A DNA stretch of 64,000 bases. Origin: Clostridium sp. UBA699 (GTDB taxonomy: Bacteria; Bacillota; Clostridia; Clostridiales; Clostridiaceae). Made by a program: the position numbers and the translations under genes. The stretch is taken from positions 186,001 through 250,000 of the forward strand of contig DBML01000023.1 of the NCBI GenBank assembly GCA_002298915.1. Direction: 5' to 3'. Positions 1 through 9,209 of this stretch are shown here, piece after piece (the stretch's first letter is position 1; each line of letters begins with the position of its first letter). The notes under the pieces are model-generated. The model did no database searches, had not been told where the DNA came from, and saw only the letters and a program-made list of their open reading frames with translations.

Positions 1-160
1 CTCTGGTTCTTTTATTTTTTTCAGTACTACTATTATAATAAAAAATGTTTAATTATGAAAGGGCGTGTATATTAAAAAAACTAAAATAATGGTAGTATAT
101 TTATAAGCGGCGGCAAATAATAGAAAATTAGAATAATCATGAATGGAAAGGAGCGATATC
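1..160. other. left-edge intergenic region
   Basis: AT-rich leader before the first gene. No complete gene is seen. A TATAAT hexamer at 34-39 on the plus strand could be a -10 box, but the sequence 17 bases upstream (TTTATT) is a poor -35. A second AT-rich stretch (tagtatatttata) lies at about 92-104. The transcription start of the exporter operon is therefore not settled. Confidence 0.3.
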
Positions 161-889
161 GTGCAGGCGGATACGGCACTTGAGGTAAAACATTTGAACA
201 AGAGCTTCGACAAGAAGCAGATACTCCACGATATAAGCCTTGATGTACATAAGGCCAGGATACTCGGGCTCCTGGGCCCCTCCGGTTCGGGGAAGACGAC
301 CCTCGTCAAGCTCATGGCGGGCATAGACACCCCCGACAGCGGGGAGGTCAACGTCCTGGGGGAGAAGGTGCCCAGCCTGAGGATGCTTAACAAAATCGGA
401 TACATGGCGCAGGCGGACGCGCTCTACGGAGAGCTGACCGCAGAGGAAAACCTAAGGTTCTTTGCCTCCATGTACGGACTCAGGAAGTCCGAGCAGAAGA
501 AGAGGATCGAGGAAGTCATGAAGATAGTAAACCTCTACGACTACATGAAAATGCAGGTCAAGAAGTACTCCGGAGGTATGAAGCGAAGGCTCTCGCTCGC
601 GGTAGCCCTGCTGCACGAGCCGCCTATCCTGGTGCTGGACGAGCCCACGGTGGGCATCGATCCGGTCCTCAGGATAAGCATATGGGAGGAGCTCTACGAG
701 CTCTGCAGGAACGGCACCACGATAATCGTGACAACACATGTCATGGACGAGGCAGAAAAATGCCATGAGCTCGGCATGCTAAGGGAAGGCAGGCTCATAG
801 CGCTCGGAACGCCCGAGGAGATTCTAAAAGCTTCGGGATCACAGACCATAGAGGAAGCCTTCCTCTACTATGGGGGTGTCAGGAGATGA
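161..889 (+). CDS. ABC-2 type exporter, ATP-binding protein
   Basis: ATPase of a membrane exporter, about 242 residues. It has a Walker A (GPSGSGKTT, about residues 39-47), a signature motif (YSGGMKRR), a Walker B (ILVLDEPTVGIDP) and a switch histidine (VTTHVMDEA), so it should hydrolyse ATP. I chose GTG 161 because AAGGAG (147-152) lies seven bases upstream; the in-frame ATG at 143 would place the ribosome site inside the gene. The next gene begins at 886, overlapping by four bases, so ATPase and permease are translationally coupled. With the HlyD-like protein it forms an export system of the CcmA/DrrA kind. The substrate (drug, lipid, peptide or polysaccharide) cannot be read from the sequence. 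Confidence 0.9.
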   Translation: MQADTALEVKHLNKSFDKKQILHDISLDVHKARILGLLGPSGSGKTTLVKLMAGIDTPDSGEVNVLGEKVPSLRMLNKIGYMAQADALYGELTAEENLRFFASMYGLRKSEQKKRIEEVMKIVNLYDYMKMQVKKYSGGMKRRLSLAVALLHEPPILVLDEPTVGIDPVLRISIWEELYELCRNGTTIIVTTHVMDEAEKCHELGMLREGRLIALGTPEEILKASGSQTIEEAFLYYGGVRR

Positions 890-1902
890 GAGTACGGGCG
901 GTAATGGTAAGGATACTGCTGCAGCTTAAGCACGACAAAAGGACAATAGGGCTTATGATATTTGCGCCGATGCTGGTGCTGACACTGATGAGCTTCATAT
1001 TCGGCGGCGCAAACTACCATCCGAGGATAGGGATAGTTAACGCGCCCCTTCAGTTCGTGGACTCCCTCGAGGAGAGCGATGCCAGCGTTGTCAGGTACAG
1101 CGAGGGCGGAGCGGTTCAGGCCCTTTATGACGGGGATATAGACGCTTCGGTCAACTTTGAAAGCGGCGTTCCGCATGTCGACCTGGAGGGCAGCGACCCG
1201 TCGAAGAGCAAGGCGGTTCTGGCTCTTGTAAGGAGCGCTTCCATAAGGACAGCGATGCAGGTCCAGATGGACGTCACGTACATTTTCGGCTACAAGGACA
1301 TGTCAAGCTTTGACAACTTCGGCCCCATTCTCATAGGGTTCTTCGTATTCTTCTTCGTGTTCCTCATATCGGGCCTTGCGTTCCTGGGGGAGCGCAACTC
1401 CGGAACACTTGAGAGGCTCATGGCGACGCCCGTCAAGAGGTGGGAGCTGGTTGTGGGATACCTCCTGGGCTTCGGCGTATTCACCGTGCTCCAGTCGGCG
1501 CTCATAGCCTGGTTTTCGATTGAGGTGCTGAAGATCATGATGGTGGGGTCCTTCGCTCTGGTGCTCCTGATAACGATACTGACGGCCATGACGGCTCTCA
1601 CCATAGGCATATTCATCTCTGCATTCGCCAACAACGAGATGCAGATGATTCAGTTCGTCCCAATAATTATTGTGCCTCAGGTATTCTTCTCCGGGCTTTT
1701 CGACCTGAGCACAATGGAACCCTGGCTCCAGGTCATAGGGAGGTTCACTCCGCTGTGGTACATCGCGGATGCTCTCAGGAAAATAATGATAAAAGGCAGG
1801 GGCTGGGACGCGATCTCCTTCGATGTGCTCGTCCTCAGCGCCATATGCCTGTTTTTCATAGCGGCAAACATACTTGCCCTTAAAAAGTACAGAAAGATAT
1901 AA
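886..1902 (+). CDS. ABC-2 type exporter, permease
   Basis: Membrane subunit of the exporter, 338 residues. It shows the ABC-2 layout: one N-terminal membrane segment (about residues 20-40), a long extracellular region (about 45-145), then five hydrophobic segments from about 148 to 335. The short stretch before the second half (GERNSGTLERLMATPVKRWEL) is the typical ABC-2 cytoplasmic coupling region. Many HlyD-linked exporters of this type have two permease genes; here there is one, so it probably works as a homodimer. The start overlaps the ATPase stop (ATGA). Confidence 0.88.
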   Translation: MRVRAVMVRILLQLKHDKRTIGLMIFAPMLVLTLMSFIFGGANYHPRIGIVNAPLQFVDSLEESDASVVRYSEGGAVQALYDGDIDASVNFESGVPHVDLEGSDPSKSKAVLALVRSASIRTAMQVQMDVTYIFGYKDMSSFDNFGPILIGFFVFFFVFLISGLAFLGERNSGTLERLMATPVKRWELVVGYLLGFGVFTVLQSALIAWFSIEVLKIMMVGSFALVLLITILTAMTALTIGIFISAFANNEMQMIQFVPIIIVPQVFFSGLFDLSTMEPWLQVIGRFTPLWYIADALRKIMIKGRGWDAISFDVLVLSAICLFFIAANILALKKYRKI

Positions 1903-1915
1903 GTGGGGTGATAGC

Positions 1916-3262
1916 ATGAAGAAGATACTAATAATGGTCCTTTCGCTTCTGACAGTTCTTGCAGCAGGATGCTCCGCAAACCAGGACAGCGTGACGATCA
2001 AGGGGGAGGTTCAGAACAACATCATGTCCTCAAACACCACTGCAGCGGGCAAGATAATCCAGATGAACGTTCAGCTTGGGCAGAGCGTGAAAAAGGGCGA
2101 CGTGATAGCTGTCATAGACAACACGAATCAGAAGTACATAGTGGACCAGCTTCAGGCCGTTGTGGACCTGAAGGAAGCCAAGCTGTCAGAGCTGAAGACG
2201 GGGTCCAGGCAGCAGCTGATAGCCCAGGCGCAAGCCCAGGTCAATGCAGCCAAAGCACAGGTGGACGCGGCGAAGCAGCAGCTGGCCAAAACGACGAGCG
2301 GCGCAAGGGCCGACGAGATCGCAGCCGCGCAGGCAGCGGTGGACCAGGCCGAGGCCTCCCTGAAGGGGGCGATGGTCTCAAAGAGCAACCTGGAGAAAGC
2401 GCTGGACACAGCCGAAGCTGACTACGAAACCCTTCTCAGCTCCATGGCAGCCTTCAAGGATGCATACGGCAACTACAGCCCGGATGCGGCGATCAGCGCA
2501 CTGGACAGCCAGCTGGCAGCCCACCTCATCACGGAGGCTCAGTACACCGAAAAGGTGGACGCCATAAACAGGCTTTTCGCGCAGAAGGCCCAGCTGGAAG
2601 CCTCCATGGACCAGCTTGAAGGGCAGGTAAAGCTGGCCCGCACGCAGATAGACACGCTTGAAGCGGGTGTCAGCGCTTCGGAAAGCAAGCTTAGCCTAAC
2701 AGAGGCGGGAGCCACCTCGTATGACGTCCGGATCCTGGTTGACCAGGTAAAGGGAGCGCAGGCAGGCTACGACAGCGCAGCCGCACAGCTGAGCCTGCTC
2801 AAGAGCGGCTCTACAAGCCAGGCGATAGCGATGGCACAGGCAGACCTGGACCAGTCTTCTGCGCAGCTGAACCAGGCGAAATACGCGCTGGACAACTGCA
2901 CGATAACCGCCCTTCAGGACGGCATCATAACAAGCAGGAACTACAATCTCGGGGACATAGTAGCTGCAGGGAACAACCTGGCGGACATATCTGCCCTTGA
3001 TGACATATACGTCCTGTGCTACGTCCCGGTGAAATACCTAGACAAGGTTTTCTACGGCCAGGAGCTGGAGGTTAAGACGTCCCTCGGCACGCAAAAGGGA
3101 AAGGTCGTCTACATCGATGTCAGCAGCGAGTACACGCCGAAGGACATGCAGTCCAGCGCGGACACTGAGAAGGAGTCCGTCAAGATGAAGGTAAGCATTG
3201 CCGGCGACGGAGGGAAGCTCAAGTCCGGCATATCGGCGGATGTGGCCATCCCGCTAAAGTAA
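1916..3262 (+). CDS. HlyD-family periplasmic-adaptor-like lipoprotein
   Basis: Membrane-fusion type protein of about 448 residues. The start at ATG 1916 gives a lipoprotein signal peptide with lipobox LAAGC (cysteine at about residue 19), so it is anchored to the outer face of the cell membrane. A biotinyl/lipoyl-like half (about 30-70, AAGKIIQMNVQLGQSVKKGD) is followed by a long alanine- and glutamine-rich coiled coil (about 75-310), then the second half of the lipoyl domain (DNCTITALQDGIITSRNYNLGD) and a beta-barrel. In Gram-positives such proteins assist ABC exporters without an outer membrane. It follows the permease by 13 bases. Alternative starts further upstream lack a ribosome site. 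Confidence 0.85.
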   Translation: MKKILIMVLSLLTVLAAGCSANQDSVTIKGEVQNNIMSSNTTAAGKIIQMNVQLGQSVKKGDVIAVIDNTNQKYIVDQLQAVVDLKEAKLSELKTGSRQQLIAQAQAQVNAAKAQVDAAKQQLAKTTSGARADEIAAAQAAVDQAEASLKGAMVSKSNLEKALDTAEADYETLLSSMAAFKDAYGNYSPDAAISALDSQLAAHLITEAQYTEKVDAINRLFAQKAQLEASMDQLEGQVKLARTQIDTLEAGVSASESKLSLTEAGATSYDVRILVDQVKGAQAGYDSAAAQLSLLKSGSTSQAIAMAQADLDQSSAQLNQAKYALDNCTITALQDGIITSRNYNLGDIVAAGNNLADISALDDIYVLCYVPVKYLDKVFYGQELEVKTSLGTQKGKVVYIDVSSEYTPKDMQSSADTEKESVKMKVSIAGDGGKLKSGISADVAIPLK

Positions 3263-3290
3263 GATAGGAAAGAACACGGAGGAAAATTCA

Positions 3291-4436
3291 ATGGGAAAAA
3301 TATCTGACAACGTAAACAGCATAGAGATATCGGGCATCAGGAAGTTCTACAACAAGCTTGCGAACTATCCTGACGCCATATCGCTGACCCTCGGCCAGCC
3401 TGACTTCAATGTCCCTCAGAGGATAAAGGAAGCAATAATCGAGGCCGTAAATGAAAACAAGACGGAGTACACATCCAACGCTGGCATTGTCGAGCTAAGG
3501 AGGGAGATATGCGGCTACCTGGGAACCTTCGGCATAGGCTACGAGCCGGACGAGGTCTGCCTAACCGTCGGAGGAAGCGAGGGGCTCATGGACGTGTTCA
3601 TGGCCTTCATAAACCCCGGGGACAAGGTGCTCGTACCAACCCCTGCATATCCTGCCTACGAGAGCTGCGTCAAGCTCCTCGGCGGGCAGGTGGTGAACTA
3701 CGAGCTTAACAGCGACTTCTCCATAAACTTCGAAGCTCTCGAAAAGGTGCTGGCGGAGGAAAAGCCGAAGCTAATGGTGGTTTCCTATCCGAGCAACCCC
3801 ACTGGGGCCGTGCTTTCAAAGGAGGACAGCGTCAGGCTCAGGGACGTGATAATGGCGAACGACATAGTCGTCATAACCGACGAGATATACAGCTCGCTGT
3901 GCTTCGCCGGGGAGTACCACTCCATAGCTGCACACGGGGAGATTAAGGACAAGGTGGTGCTGGTGAGCGGCTTCTCGAAGATGTTCTCCATGACGGGCTT
4001 GAGGCTGGGGTTCGTCTGCGCCGTGAAGGAGTACATGGACTCAATAATCAAGGTGCACCAGTACAATGTGTCCTGCGCACCTTCAATCGTGCAGTGGGGG
4101 ACGGTAACCGGCCTCAGGGAGTGCATGGGCGACGTGGAGACGATGAAGGAGGAGTTCGTGAGGAGAAGAGACTACCTCTACTCTCAGCTTTCTGACATGG
4201 GCTTCGACGTGAACATGCCGATGGGGGCCTTCTACATGTTCCCGAGCATAAAGAAATTCGGTATGAGCAGCGACGAGTTCTGCGAAAGGCTCCTGAAGGA
4301 GGAGAAGGTGGCCATAGTGCCCGGCTCCGCGTTCGGAGCAGGAGGGGAAGGCTACATAAGGATATCCTACGCCTACAGCATGCCTCAGCTCGAGGAGTGC
4401 GCAAAAAGGCTAAGGCGTTTCGTGGAAAGACTGTAA
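3291..4436 (+). CDS. PLP-dependent aminotransferase, class I/II (PatA-like)
   Basis: 381-residue fold-type I aminotransferase. Visible motifs are the N-terminal LTLGQPDF, the SNPTG segment (about 166-170), and the Schiff-base lysine in SGFSKMFSMTGLR (about 230), with a C-terminal arginine region (GYIRISYA) that binds the substrate carboxylate. The length and motifs fit the AspC/PatA group. PatA in Bacillus makes N-acetyl-diaminopimelate; the convergent dapB-dapA-asd genes directly downstream make that role attractive, but an aromatic or aspartate aminotransferase is equally possible. Ribosome site GGAGG precedes ATG 3291. It may be read through from the exporter operon (28-base gap). Confidence 0.75.
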   Translation: MGKISDNVNSIEISGIRKFYNKLANYPDAISLTLGQPDFNVPQRIKEAIIEAVNENKTEYTSNAGIVELRREICGYLGTFGIGYEPDEVCLTVGGSEGLMDVFMAFINPGDKVLVPTPAYPAYESCVKLLGGQVVNYELNSDFSINFEALEKVLAEEKPKLMVVSYPSNPTGAVLSKEDSVRLRDVIMANDIVVITDEIYSSLCFAGEYHSIAAHGEIKDKVVLVSGFSKMFSMTGLRLGFVCAVKEYMDSIIKVHQYNVSCAPSIVQWGTVTGLRECMGDVETMKEEFVRRRDYLYSQLSDMGFDVNMPMGAFYMFPSIKKFGMSSDEFCERLLKEEKVAIVPGSAFGAGGEGYIRISYAYSMPQLEECAKRLRRFVERL

Positions 4437-4440
4437 AGGA

Positions 4441-4482
4441 AAAGGCAGCCGCATCAAGTATGCAGCTGCCTTTGATTTTTTT
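4441..4482. terminator. intrinsic terminator between convergent genes
   Basis: Stem AAAGGCAGC (4441-4449) with GCTGCCTTT (4465-4473), extended by inner GCAT/ATGC pairs, followed by a T-run at about 4475-4482. It closes the aminotransferase transcript. The opposite strand has a weaker T-rich tail, so it may also end dapB transcription. Confidence 0.85.
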
Positions 4483-4484
4483 GC

Positions 4485-5237
4485 CTATTTTCCGGAAATC
4501 ACGTCATCCATGTTGTACATTCCCGGACCCTTTCCGTGCATGAACTCGCACGCCTTGAGGGCTCCCACGGCGAAGACCTCCCTGGATATGGCGGAGTGCT
4601 TGATCTCGATAACCTCGCCCTGTCCGGCGAAGATGACCTCGTGGTCTCCTACTATTGCTCCGCCCCTGATGGCGTGTATGCCGATCTCCTTGTGCTCCCT
4701 CTTTGCGTTGCCCACCCTGCCGTAGGTGTACTCTGTCTCTTCGGGGATCGAGTCCCTTATGGTGTCTGCCAGCAGTATGGCTGTGCCGCTAGGAGCGTCG
4801 ACCTTCTGGTTGTGGTGCTTTTCTATTATCTCTATGTCGTAGTTGTTGTACAGGAACGCGCTGATGTTCTTCAGCACGCTGTTCACGACGTTTATGCCTA
4901 TAGACATGTTTGCTGAACGGAAGACAGGGATTTCCTTCGAAGCTTCCTTCATCTTGTCCAGCTGCTCCTTCGTATAGCCTGTCGTGCAGAATATGACGGG
5001 AGTCCTGTTAAGCTTTGCGAGCTCCAGAAGCCCGTCCATGGCATCAGGTCTTGAGAAGTCGACTATGACGTCGATCTCAGCTTCGCAGTTTTCCGGTGAG
5101 CAGTACACAGGGAACTTGTCGCAGGAGGTGTTCCTGTCTATTCCTGCAACTATCTCGAGCTCCGGGAAGTTTGATGCTGCATTGCATATAACCTTGCCCA
5201 TCTTTCCGTTGCAGCCGCTCAATAATACTCTAATCAT
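4485..5237 (-). CDS. dapB: 4-hydroxy-tetrahydrodipicolinate reductase
   Basis: Reduces the product of DapA with NAD(P)H in the lysine/diaminopimelate pathway, in the cytoplasm. 250 residues, normal for the family. The N-terminal Rossmann motif (LLSGCNGKMG), the active-site segment EKHHNQKVDAPSGTA (His-His and Lys) and the C-terminal HSAISREVFAVGA are all present. AGGAGG precedes the ATG at 5237. It is the last gene of a minus-strand block asd-dapA-dapB and lies 20 bases after dapA, so the two are probably one transcript. Confidence 0.97.
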   Translation of the reverse strand: MIRVLLSGCNGKMGKVICNAASNFPELEIVAGIDRNTSCDKFPVYCSPENCEAEIDVIVDFSRPDAMDGLLELAKLNRTPVIFCTTGYTKEQLDKMKEASKEIPVFRSANMSIGINVVNSVLKNISAFLYNNYDIEIIEKHHNQKVDAPSGTAILLADTIRDSIPEETEYTYGRVGNAKREHKEIGIHAIRGGAIVGDHEVIFAGQGEVIEIKHSAISREVFAVGALKACEFMHGKGPGMYNMDDVISGK

Positions 5238-5257
5238 TGGTTCCTCCTGTTTTGGGC

Positions 5258-6136
5258 TTAAAGCAGCCCGTATTTCTTCATTTCGTCTTTCAGCACTTCA
5301 AGGTTTGCTTCTGTCATTTCAACAAGCGGAAGCCTGAGCTTTCCTGCGTTCATGCCCATGAGGTTCATGGCTGTCTTGACAGGGATAGGGTTTGTCTCTA
5401 TGAACATCGCATCGTTGAGAGCGAGCACGTCAAGCTGCATCTTGAGGGCTTCCTTTGTCTTCCCCTCGAGGAATAGGTGAGCCATGTCGCGGATGTCCTT
5501 AGGGATAACGTTAGCAAGCACTGAAATTATTCCGACGCCGCCCACAGCCATTATAGCTATGGTCTGGTCGTCGTTTCCGGACCATATGTCAAGCTTGTCT
5601 CCACAGAGAGCCTTGATCTTTGCGATCTGGCTTATGTCTCCGCTTGCTTCCTTTATTCCGACTATGTTCTTGTCCCCGCAAAGCTGCTGGAGAGTCTTAG
5701 GGGTAATGTTCATCCCGGTTCTGGAAGGAACGTTGTAGATTATTATCGGCGTGTTCACACTTTCGGATACCGCAGTGAAGTGCGCGATGAGGCCCTTCTG
5801 CGTTGTCTTGTTGTAGTAAGGGGTTATTACAAGCAGACCGTCAACGCCTACGCTTTCGGCATACTGGCTCATCTTTATGGAGGCAGCAGTATTGTTTGTA
5901 CCAGTTCCAGCTATTACAGGGATTCGCTTGTTTATGACATCCACTGTAAACTTAATTGTGTCTTTTCTTTCCTGCTCGGACATTGTGGACGCTTCGCCTG
6001 TCGTGCCGCATACTATTATGGCGTCGGTTCCTTCTTTGACATGCCATTCCAGCAGCTCTTCAAGCTTCTTGTAATCAACACCGTCCTCTGTAAATGGAGT
6101 GACTATGGCAACTCCTGAACCTTTGAATAAGCTCAT
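5258..6136 (-). CDS. dapA: 4-hydroxy-tetrahydrodipicolinate synthase
   Basis: Condenses pyruvate with aspartate semialdehyde, the committed step toward diaminopimelate and lysine. 292 residues. It shows the N-terminal GSGVAIVTPF, the substrate loop GTTGEASTMS, the proton-relay tyrosine in IIIYNVPSRTG (about 133), and the Schiff-base lysine in NIVGIKEASGD (about 161), all as in active enzymes. Start ATG 6136 follows a GAGGTG site. It lies between asd and dapB; a 50-base gap to asd is AT-rich and could hold a separate promoter. Confidence 0.97.
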   Translation of the reverse strand: MSLFKGSGVAIVTPFTEDGVDYKKLEELLEWHVKEGTDAIIVCGTTGEASTMSEQERKDTIKFTVDVINKRIPVIAGTGTNNTAASIKMSQYAESVGVDGLLVITPYYNKTTQKGLIAHFTAVSESVNTPIIIYNVPSRTGMNITPKTLQQLCGDKNIVGIKEASGDISQIAKIKALCGDKLDIWSGNDDQTIAIMAVGGVGIISVLANVIPKDIRDMAHLFLEGKTKEALKMQLDVLALNDAMFIETNPIPVKTAMNLMGMNAGKLRLPLVEMTEANLEVLKDEMKKYGLL

Positions 6137-6186
6137 ACAAACACCTCTTTCTAAAAATTAAGTAATTAATTATATATTATTTTAAA

Positions 6187-7176
6187 TTACTTCTCTATCA
6201 TGCATTCTGCTATCTGTACAGCGTTCGATGCAGCGCCTTTCCTTATGTTGTCAGCGACGACCCAAAGGTTGAGCCCGTTGTCCACGCTGAAGTCGCGCCT
6301 GATCCTGCCGACGAATACCTCATCATGGCCTGCAGCCTCTATAGGAGTAGGGTAGATAAGCTTCTCCACGTCGTCCTTGAGGATGATTCCAGGCGCATGC
6401 TCGTAAAGCTCGAATATGTCCTGAAGCTCGAACTCCTTGCCAAGCTCCACGTTTATGCTCTCGCTGTGGCCGTAGAAAACCGGAACCCTTACGGTTGTGG
6501 CAGTTATCTTGAGCTTGTCGTCGTGCATTATCTTCTTGGTTTCATCTATCATCTTGATCTCTTCCTTTGTATAGCCGTTCTCCATGAAAACGTCTATGTG
6601 CGGAAGGAGGTTGCCGGCTATAGGGTAGATGAACTTCTTCGGAGCTTCTCCCTTGTAGCCTTCCTTGAGGTCTTCGAAGCCCTGGAGACCAGCGCCGGAA
6701 ACCGCCTGGTAGGTTGAGTAGATTATCCTCTTTATGCCGTACTTGTCGTACAAAGGCTTCAAAGCGACCACTGCCTGTATGGTTGAGCAGTTAGGGTTGG
6801 CGATTATCCCCTTGTTCCACTTTATATCCTCAGGGTTTACCTCAGGCACCACTAGCGGAACCTCAGGGTCCATCCTCCATGCGCTGCTGTTGTCAATGAC
6901 TGTCGCGCCGTATTTTACGAAAACCGGTGCAAACGCCTTGCTCGTATCGCCGCCTGCGGAGAACAAAGCAAAATGAATCTTCTTGGTCTTTATATTATCT
7001 TCCTTCAGCTCTTCTACCACTACATCCTGGCCTTTAAATTTCAGTACTGTTCCTGCCGACCTACCGGACGCAAAAAAATAAATCTGATCTATCGGGAAAT
7101 TTCTTTCTTCAAGAACTTCGATAAATTTTCTTCCGACCATTCCGGTAGCACCGACAACTGCTACATTGTAATTCAT
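6187..7176 (-). CDS. asd: aspartate-semialdehyde dehydrogenase
   Basis: Makes aspartate semialdehyde from aspartyl phosphate, feeding DapA and the threonine/methionine branch. 329 residues. The N-terminal NADP motif is GATGMVGRKFIEVL; the catalytic cysteine is in NPNCSTIQ (about 128) and the catalytic histidine region is RVPVFYGHSESI. I chose ATG 7176, which has AGGAGG seven bases upstream; a GTG directly before it (7179) is in frame but closer to the ribosome site. First gene of the minus-strand lysine block. Confidence 0.96.
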   Translation of the reverse strand: MNYNVAVVGATGMVGRKFIEVLEERNFPIDQIYFFASGRSAGTVLKFKGQDVVVEELKEDNIKTKKIHFALFSAGGDTSKAFAPVFVKYGATVIDNSSAWRMDPEVPLVVPEVNPEDIKWNKGIIANPNCSTIQAVVALKPLYDKYGIKRIIYSTYQAVSGAGLQGFEDLKEGYKGEAPKKFIYPIAGNLLPHIDVFMENGYTKEEIKMIDETKKIMHDDKLKITATTVRVPVFYGHSESINVELGKEFELQDIFELYEHAPGIILKDDVEKLIYPTPIEAAGHDEVFVGRIRRDFSVDNGLNLWVVADNIRKGAASNAVQIAECMIEK

Positions 7177-7476
7177 CACACTTCCTCCTTAATTTATAGA
7201 TACTTTACTCTATTATATAACTCGCAATGTAAAAAATACATAGTTTTTTGAAATTATTATATAATATATGCATGTTTATCAGGGTCACGGCTGCAATTTT
7301 CCTAAAAAACAGCAGTTCCGCAAGGTTTCCTATGCCGAAAAAATTTATAATTATGCACAAATATTTTTTCGTATAAAGAAGGAATTTGTATCTTTTGGTG
7401 GAATATAACATAATGTAATAATTGAAGCTTTTTCAGGGCCTGCAACAACAATTCTACTAAAAAAGGGGGAGTTTTA
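7177..7476. other. divergent intergenic region between asd and the peptide transporter
   Basis: About 300 AT-rich bases that must hold promoters in both directions. On the minus strand a TATAAT lies in gagTTATATAATAgag at about 7212-7220, with a weak -35. On the plus strand TATAAT occurs at 7260-7265, also with a weak -35. The ribosome site for the transporter (AAAAGGGGGAG) is at about 7460-7471. I looked for a lysine riboswitch ahead of asd and could not recognise one. Confidence 0.4.
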
Positions 7477-9135
7477 GTGAACAGAAAAAGAATGTTAGCA
7501 GCTGTGCTTGCTCTGTCACTTTTTGCCACTGCCGCTCTGACGGGATGTCAGACAAAAGCTGCAGCCGGCGACAAAGAGCAGTATCTGAACGTAGCAATGA
7601 ATGCCGAACCGGAAACTCTTGACCCTTCGAGGGCGACAGACACGTATTCCTCGATGGTCATAACAGAGGTCGAGGAGGCTCTTACAAGGTGCGAGCAGGA
7701 CAGCAGCGGCAAGGACGTCATAAAACCCGCGGGTGCGGAAAGCTGGACCGTTTCAGAGGACGGACTGACCTGGACATTCAAGCTCAGGAACAACAAGTGG
7801 TCGGACGGACAGGCGGTAAAGGCATCGGAGTACGCCTACTCCATACTCAGGACACTCAACCCGAAAACGGCATCGCAGTATGCCGGAATGCTCAGCCCTA
7901 TAAAGGGAGCTGAAGCATACGCAGCAGGGCAGGGCAAGGCAGAGGACGTAGGGGTGAAGGCGACAGACGACAAGACGCTTGTCATAACGCTGGAATCACC
8001 ATGCGCTTATTTCCTCAATCTTACATATTTCAGGCTTTTCACTCCGCAGAGACAGGACTACGTTGAGAAGTACGGCGACACCTTCGGCTCCGAAGCAGAC
8101 ACCGTGCCGTCCAGCGGGCCTTTCGTCATAAAGAGCTGGACACACAAGAGTGAGATAGTCATTGAAAAGAATCAGAATTACTGGGATGCAGATTCAGTTA
8201 AGCTGAGCAAGGTTACATACAAGATACTCGAGGACGAGCAGGCGAGGATGAACGAGATCCTCAACGGCACAGTTGACGCAGGCACCGCAGAGTCGAAGGA
8301 ATGGAAGGACAAGTTCGACGGGACAGGGAGCTTCGACCTTTTAAGCGGCTACCAGCCTACGACAGATTTCATCATTTTCAACACCCAGGACAAGGCGTTC
8401 TCCAGTCTGAAGATAAGGAAAGCTTTGTCGGCGGCGATCGACAGGGAAGGCTTTGCAGACACTCTGTTCCCTAGGACGAGGACTGCGGCGTATTCCTTCT
8501 GCCCTCCAACGCTCCAGATAGGGACCGAGGAGTTCAGGACTGCTGCGGGCAGCGAACCGGTCAAGAAGCTTATCGAGGAGGTAAACGACCCTAAAGCCCT
8601 TTTCACGGAAGCCATAAAGGAACTGGGATTGGGCTCAGACCCTTCGAAGGTAACGATAAAACTGACGGTTGTTGGAGCCAATGCCAAGATGAAGCAGGTG
8701 GCGGAATTCAACCAGCAGAAGCTTCAGGAAAAGCTGGGCTGCAAGGTTGAAGTACAGTACACGGATCCTGCAGGCATAGGCCAGATCCTTAGGACTGGCA
8801 GCTTCCAGATGCTCATGGCAGGCTGGAACGGAGACTACAACGACCCGATGACAGAGTTCGACATCTGGACTTCACACGGCGCCATGAACTACGGAAGGTG
8901 GTCAAACGCCAAATACGACCAGAACATAGAGGCTGCAGCGGCCACAACGGACCAGGCGAAGAGGCTCGCATACTTCAAGGAGTGCGAGGATATACTGCTT
9001 CACCAGCAGGTGGCGATTGCTCCGCTCACCTTCAGGGAGAGGTCGCAGTACAAGAGAAAGTACGTGCAGGGTTACATGAGCACTCTGTTCGGTTCGAGCA
9101 TGGAATTCAAGTACGCATACACTCAGGGAAGATAA
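7477..9135 (+). CDS. oppA: oligopeptide ABC transporter, substrate-binding lipoprotein
   Basis: Family 5 extracellular solute-binding protein, 552 residues. It captures peptides outside the cell and delivers them to the permeases encoded downstream. The signal peptide ends in a lipobox (ALTGC, cysteine at about residue 24). Family features are YLNVAMNAEPETLDPSRATD near the start, the WTFKLRNNKWSDGQAVKASEY strand and the conserved SSGPFVIKSW. GTG 7477 is preceded by GGGGGAG. OppA/DppE-like by length and motifs; the exact peptide range is unknown. Confidence 0.9.
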   Translation: MNRKRMLAAVLALSLFATAALTGCQTKAAAGDKEQYLNVAMNAEPETLDPSRATDTYSSMVITEVEEALTRCEQDSSGKDVIKPAGAESWTVSEDGLTWTFKLRNNKWSDGQAVKASEYAYSILRTLNPKTASQYAGMLSPIKGAEAYAAGQGKAEDVGVKATDDKTLVITLESPCAYFLNLTYFRLFTPQRQDYVEKYGDTFGSEADTVPSSGPFVIKSWTHKSEIVIEKNQNYWDADSVKLSKVTYKILEDEQARMNEILNGTVDAGTAESKEWKDKFDGTGSFDLLSGYQPTTDFIIFNTQDKAFSSLKIRKALSAAIDREGFADTLFPRTRTAAYSFCPPTLQIGTEEFRTAAGSEPVKKLIEEVNDPKALFTEAIKELGLGSDPSKVTIKLTVVGANAKMKQVAEFNQQKLQEKLGCKVEVQYTDPAGIGQILRTGSFQMLMAGWNGDYNDPMTEFDIWTSHGAMNYGRWSNAKYDQNIEAAAATTDQAKRLAYFKECEDILLHQQVAIAPLTFRERSQYKRKYVQGYMSTLFGSSMEFKYAYTQGR

Positions 9136-9209
9136 TAAAGGATACGATATTTTGCAGCAGGGTCTTTTAGGCTCTGCTGTAATGCTATTTGCTGAAAAGA
9201 GGTTTAAGG

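Noticed and set aside
7177..7476. Lysine riboswitch ahead of asd or the dap genes
   Set aside because: The region is AT-rich and lacks the conserved core sequences and a terminator on the minus strand.
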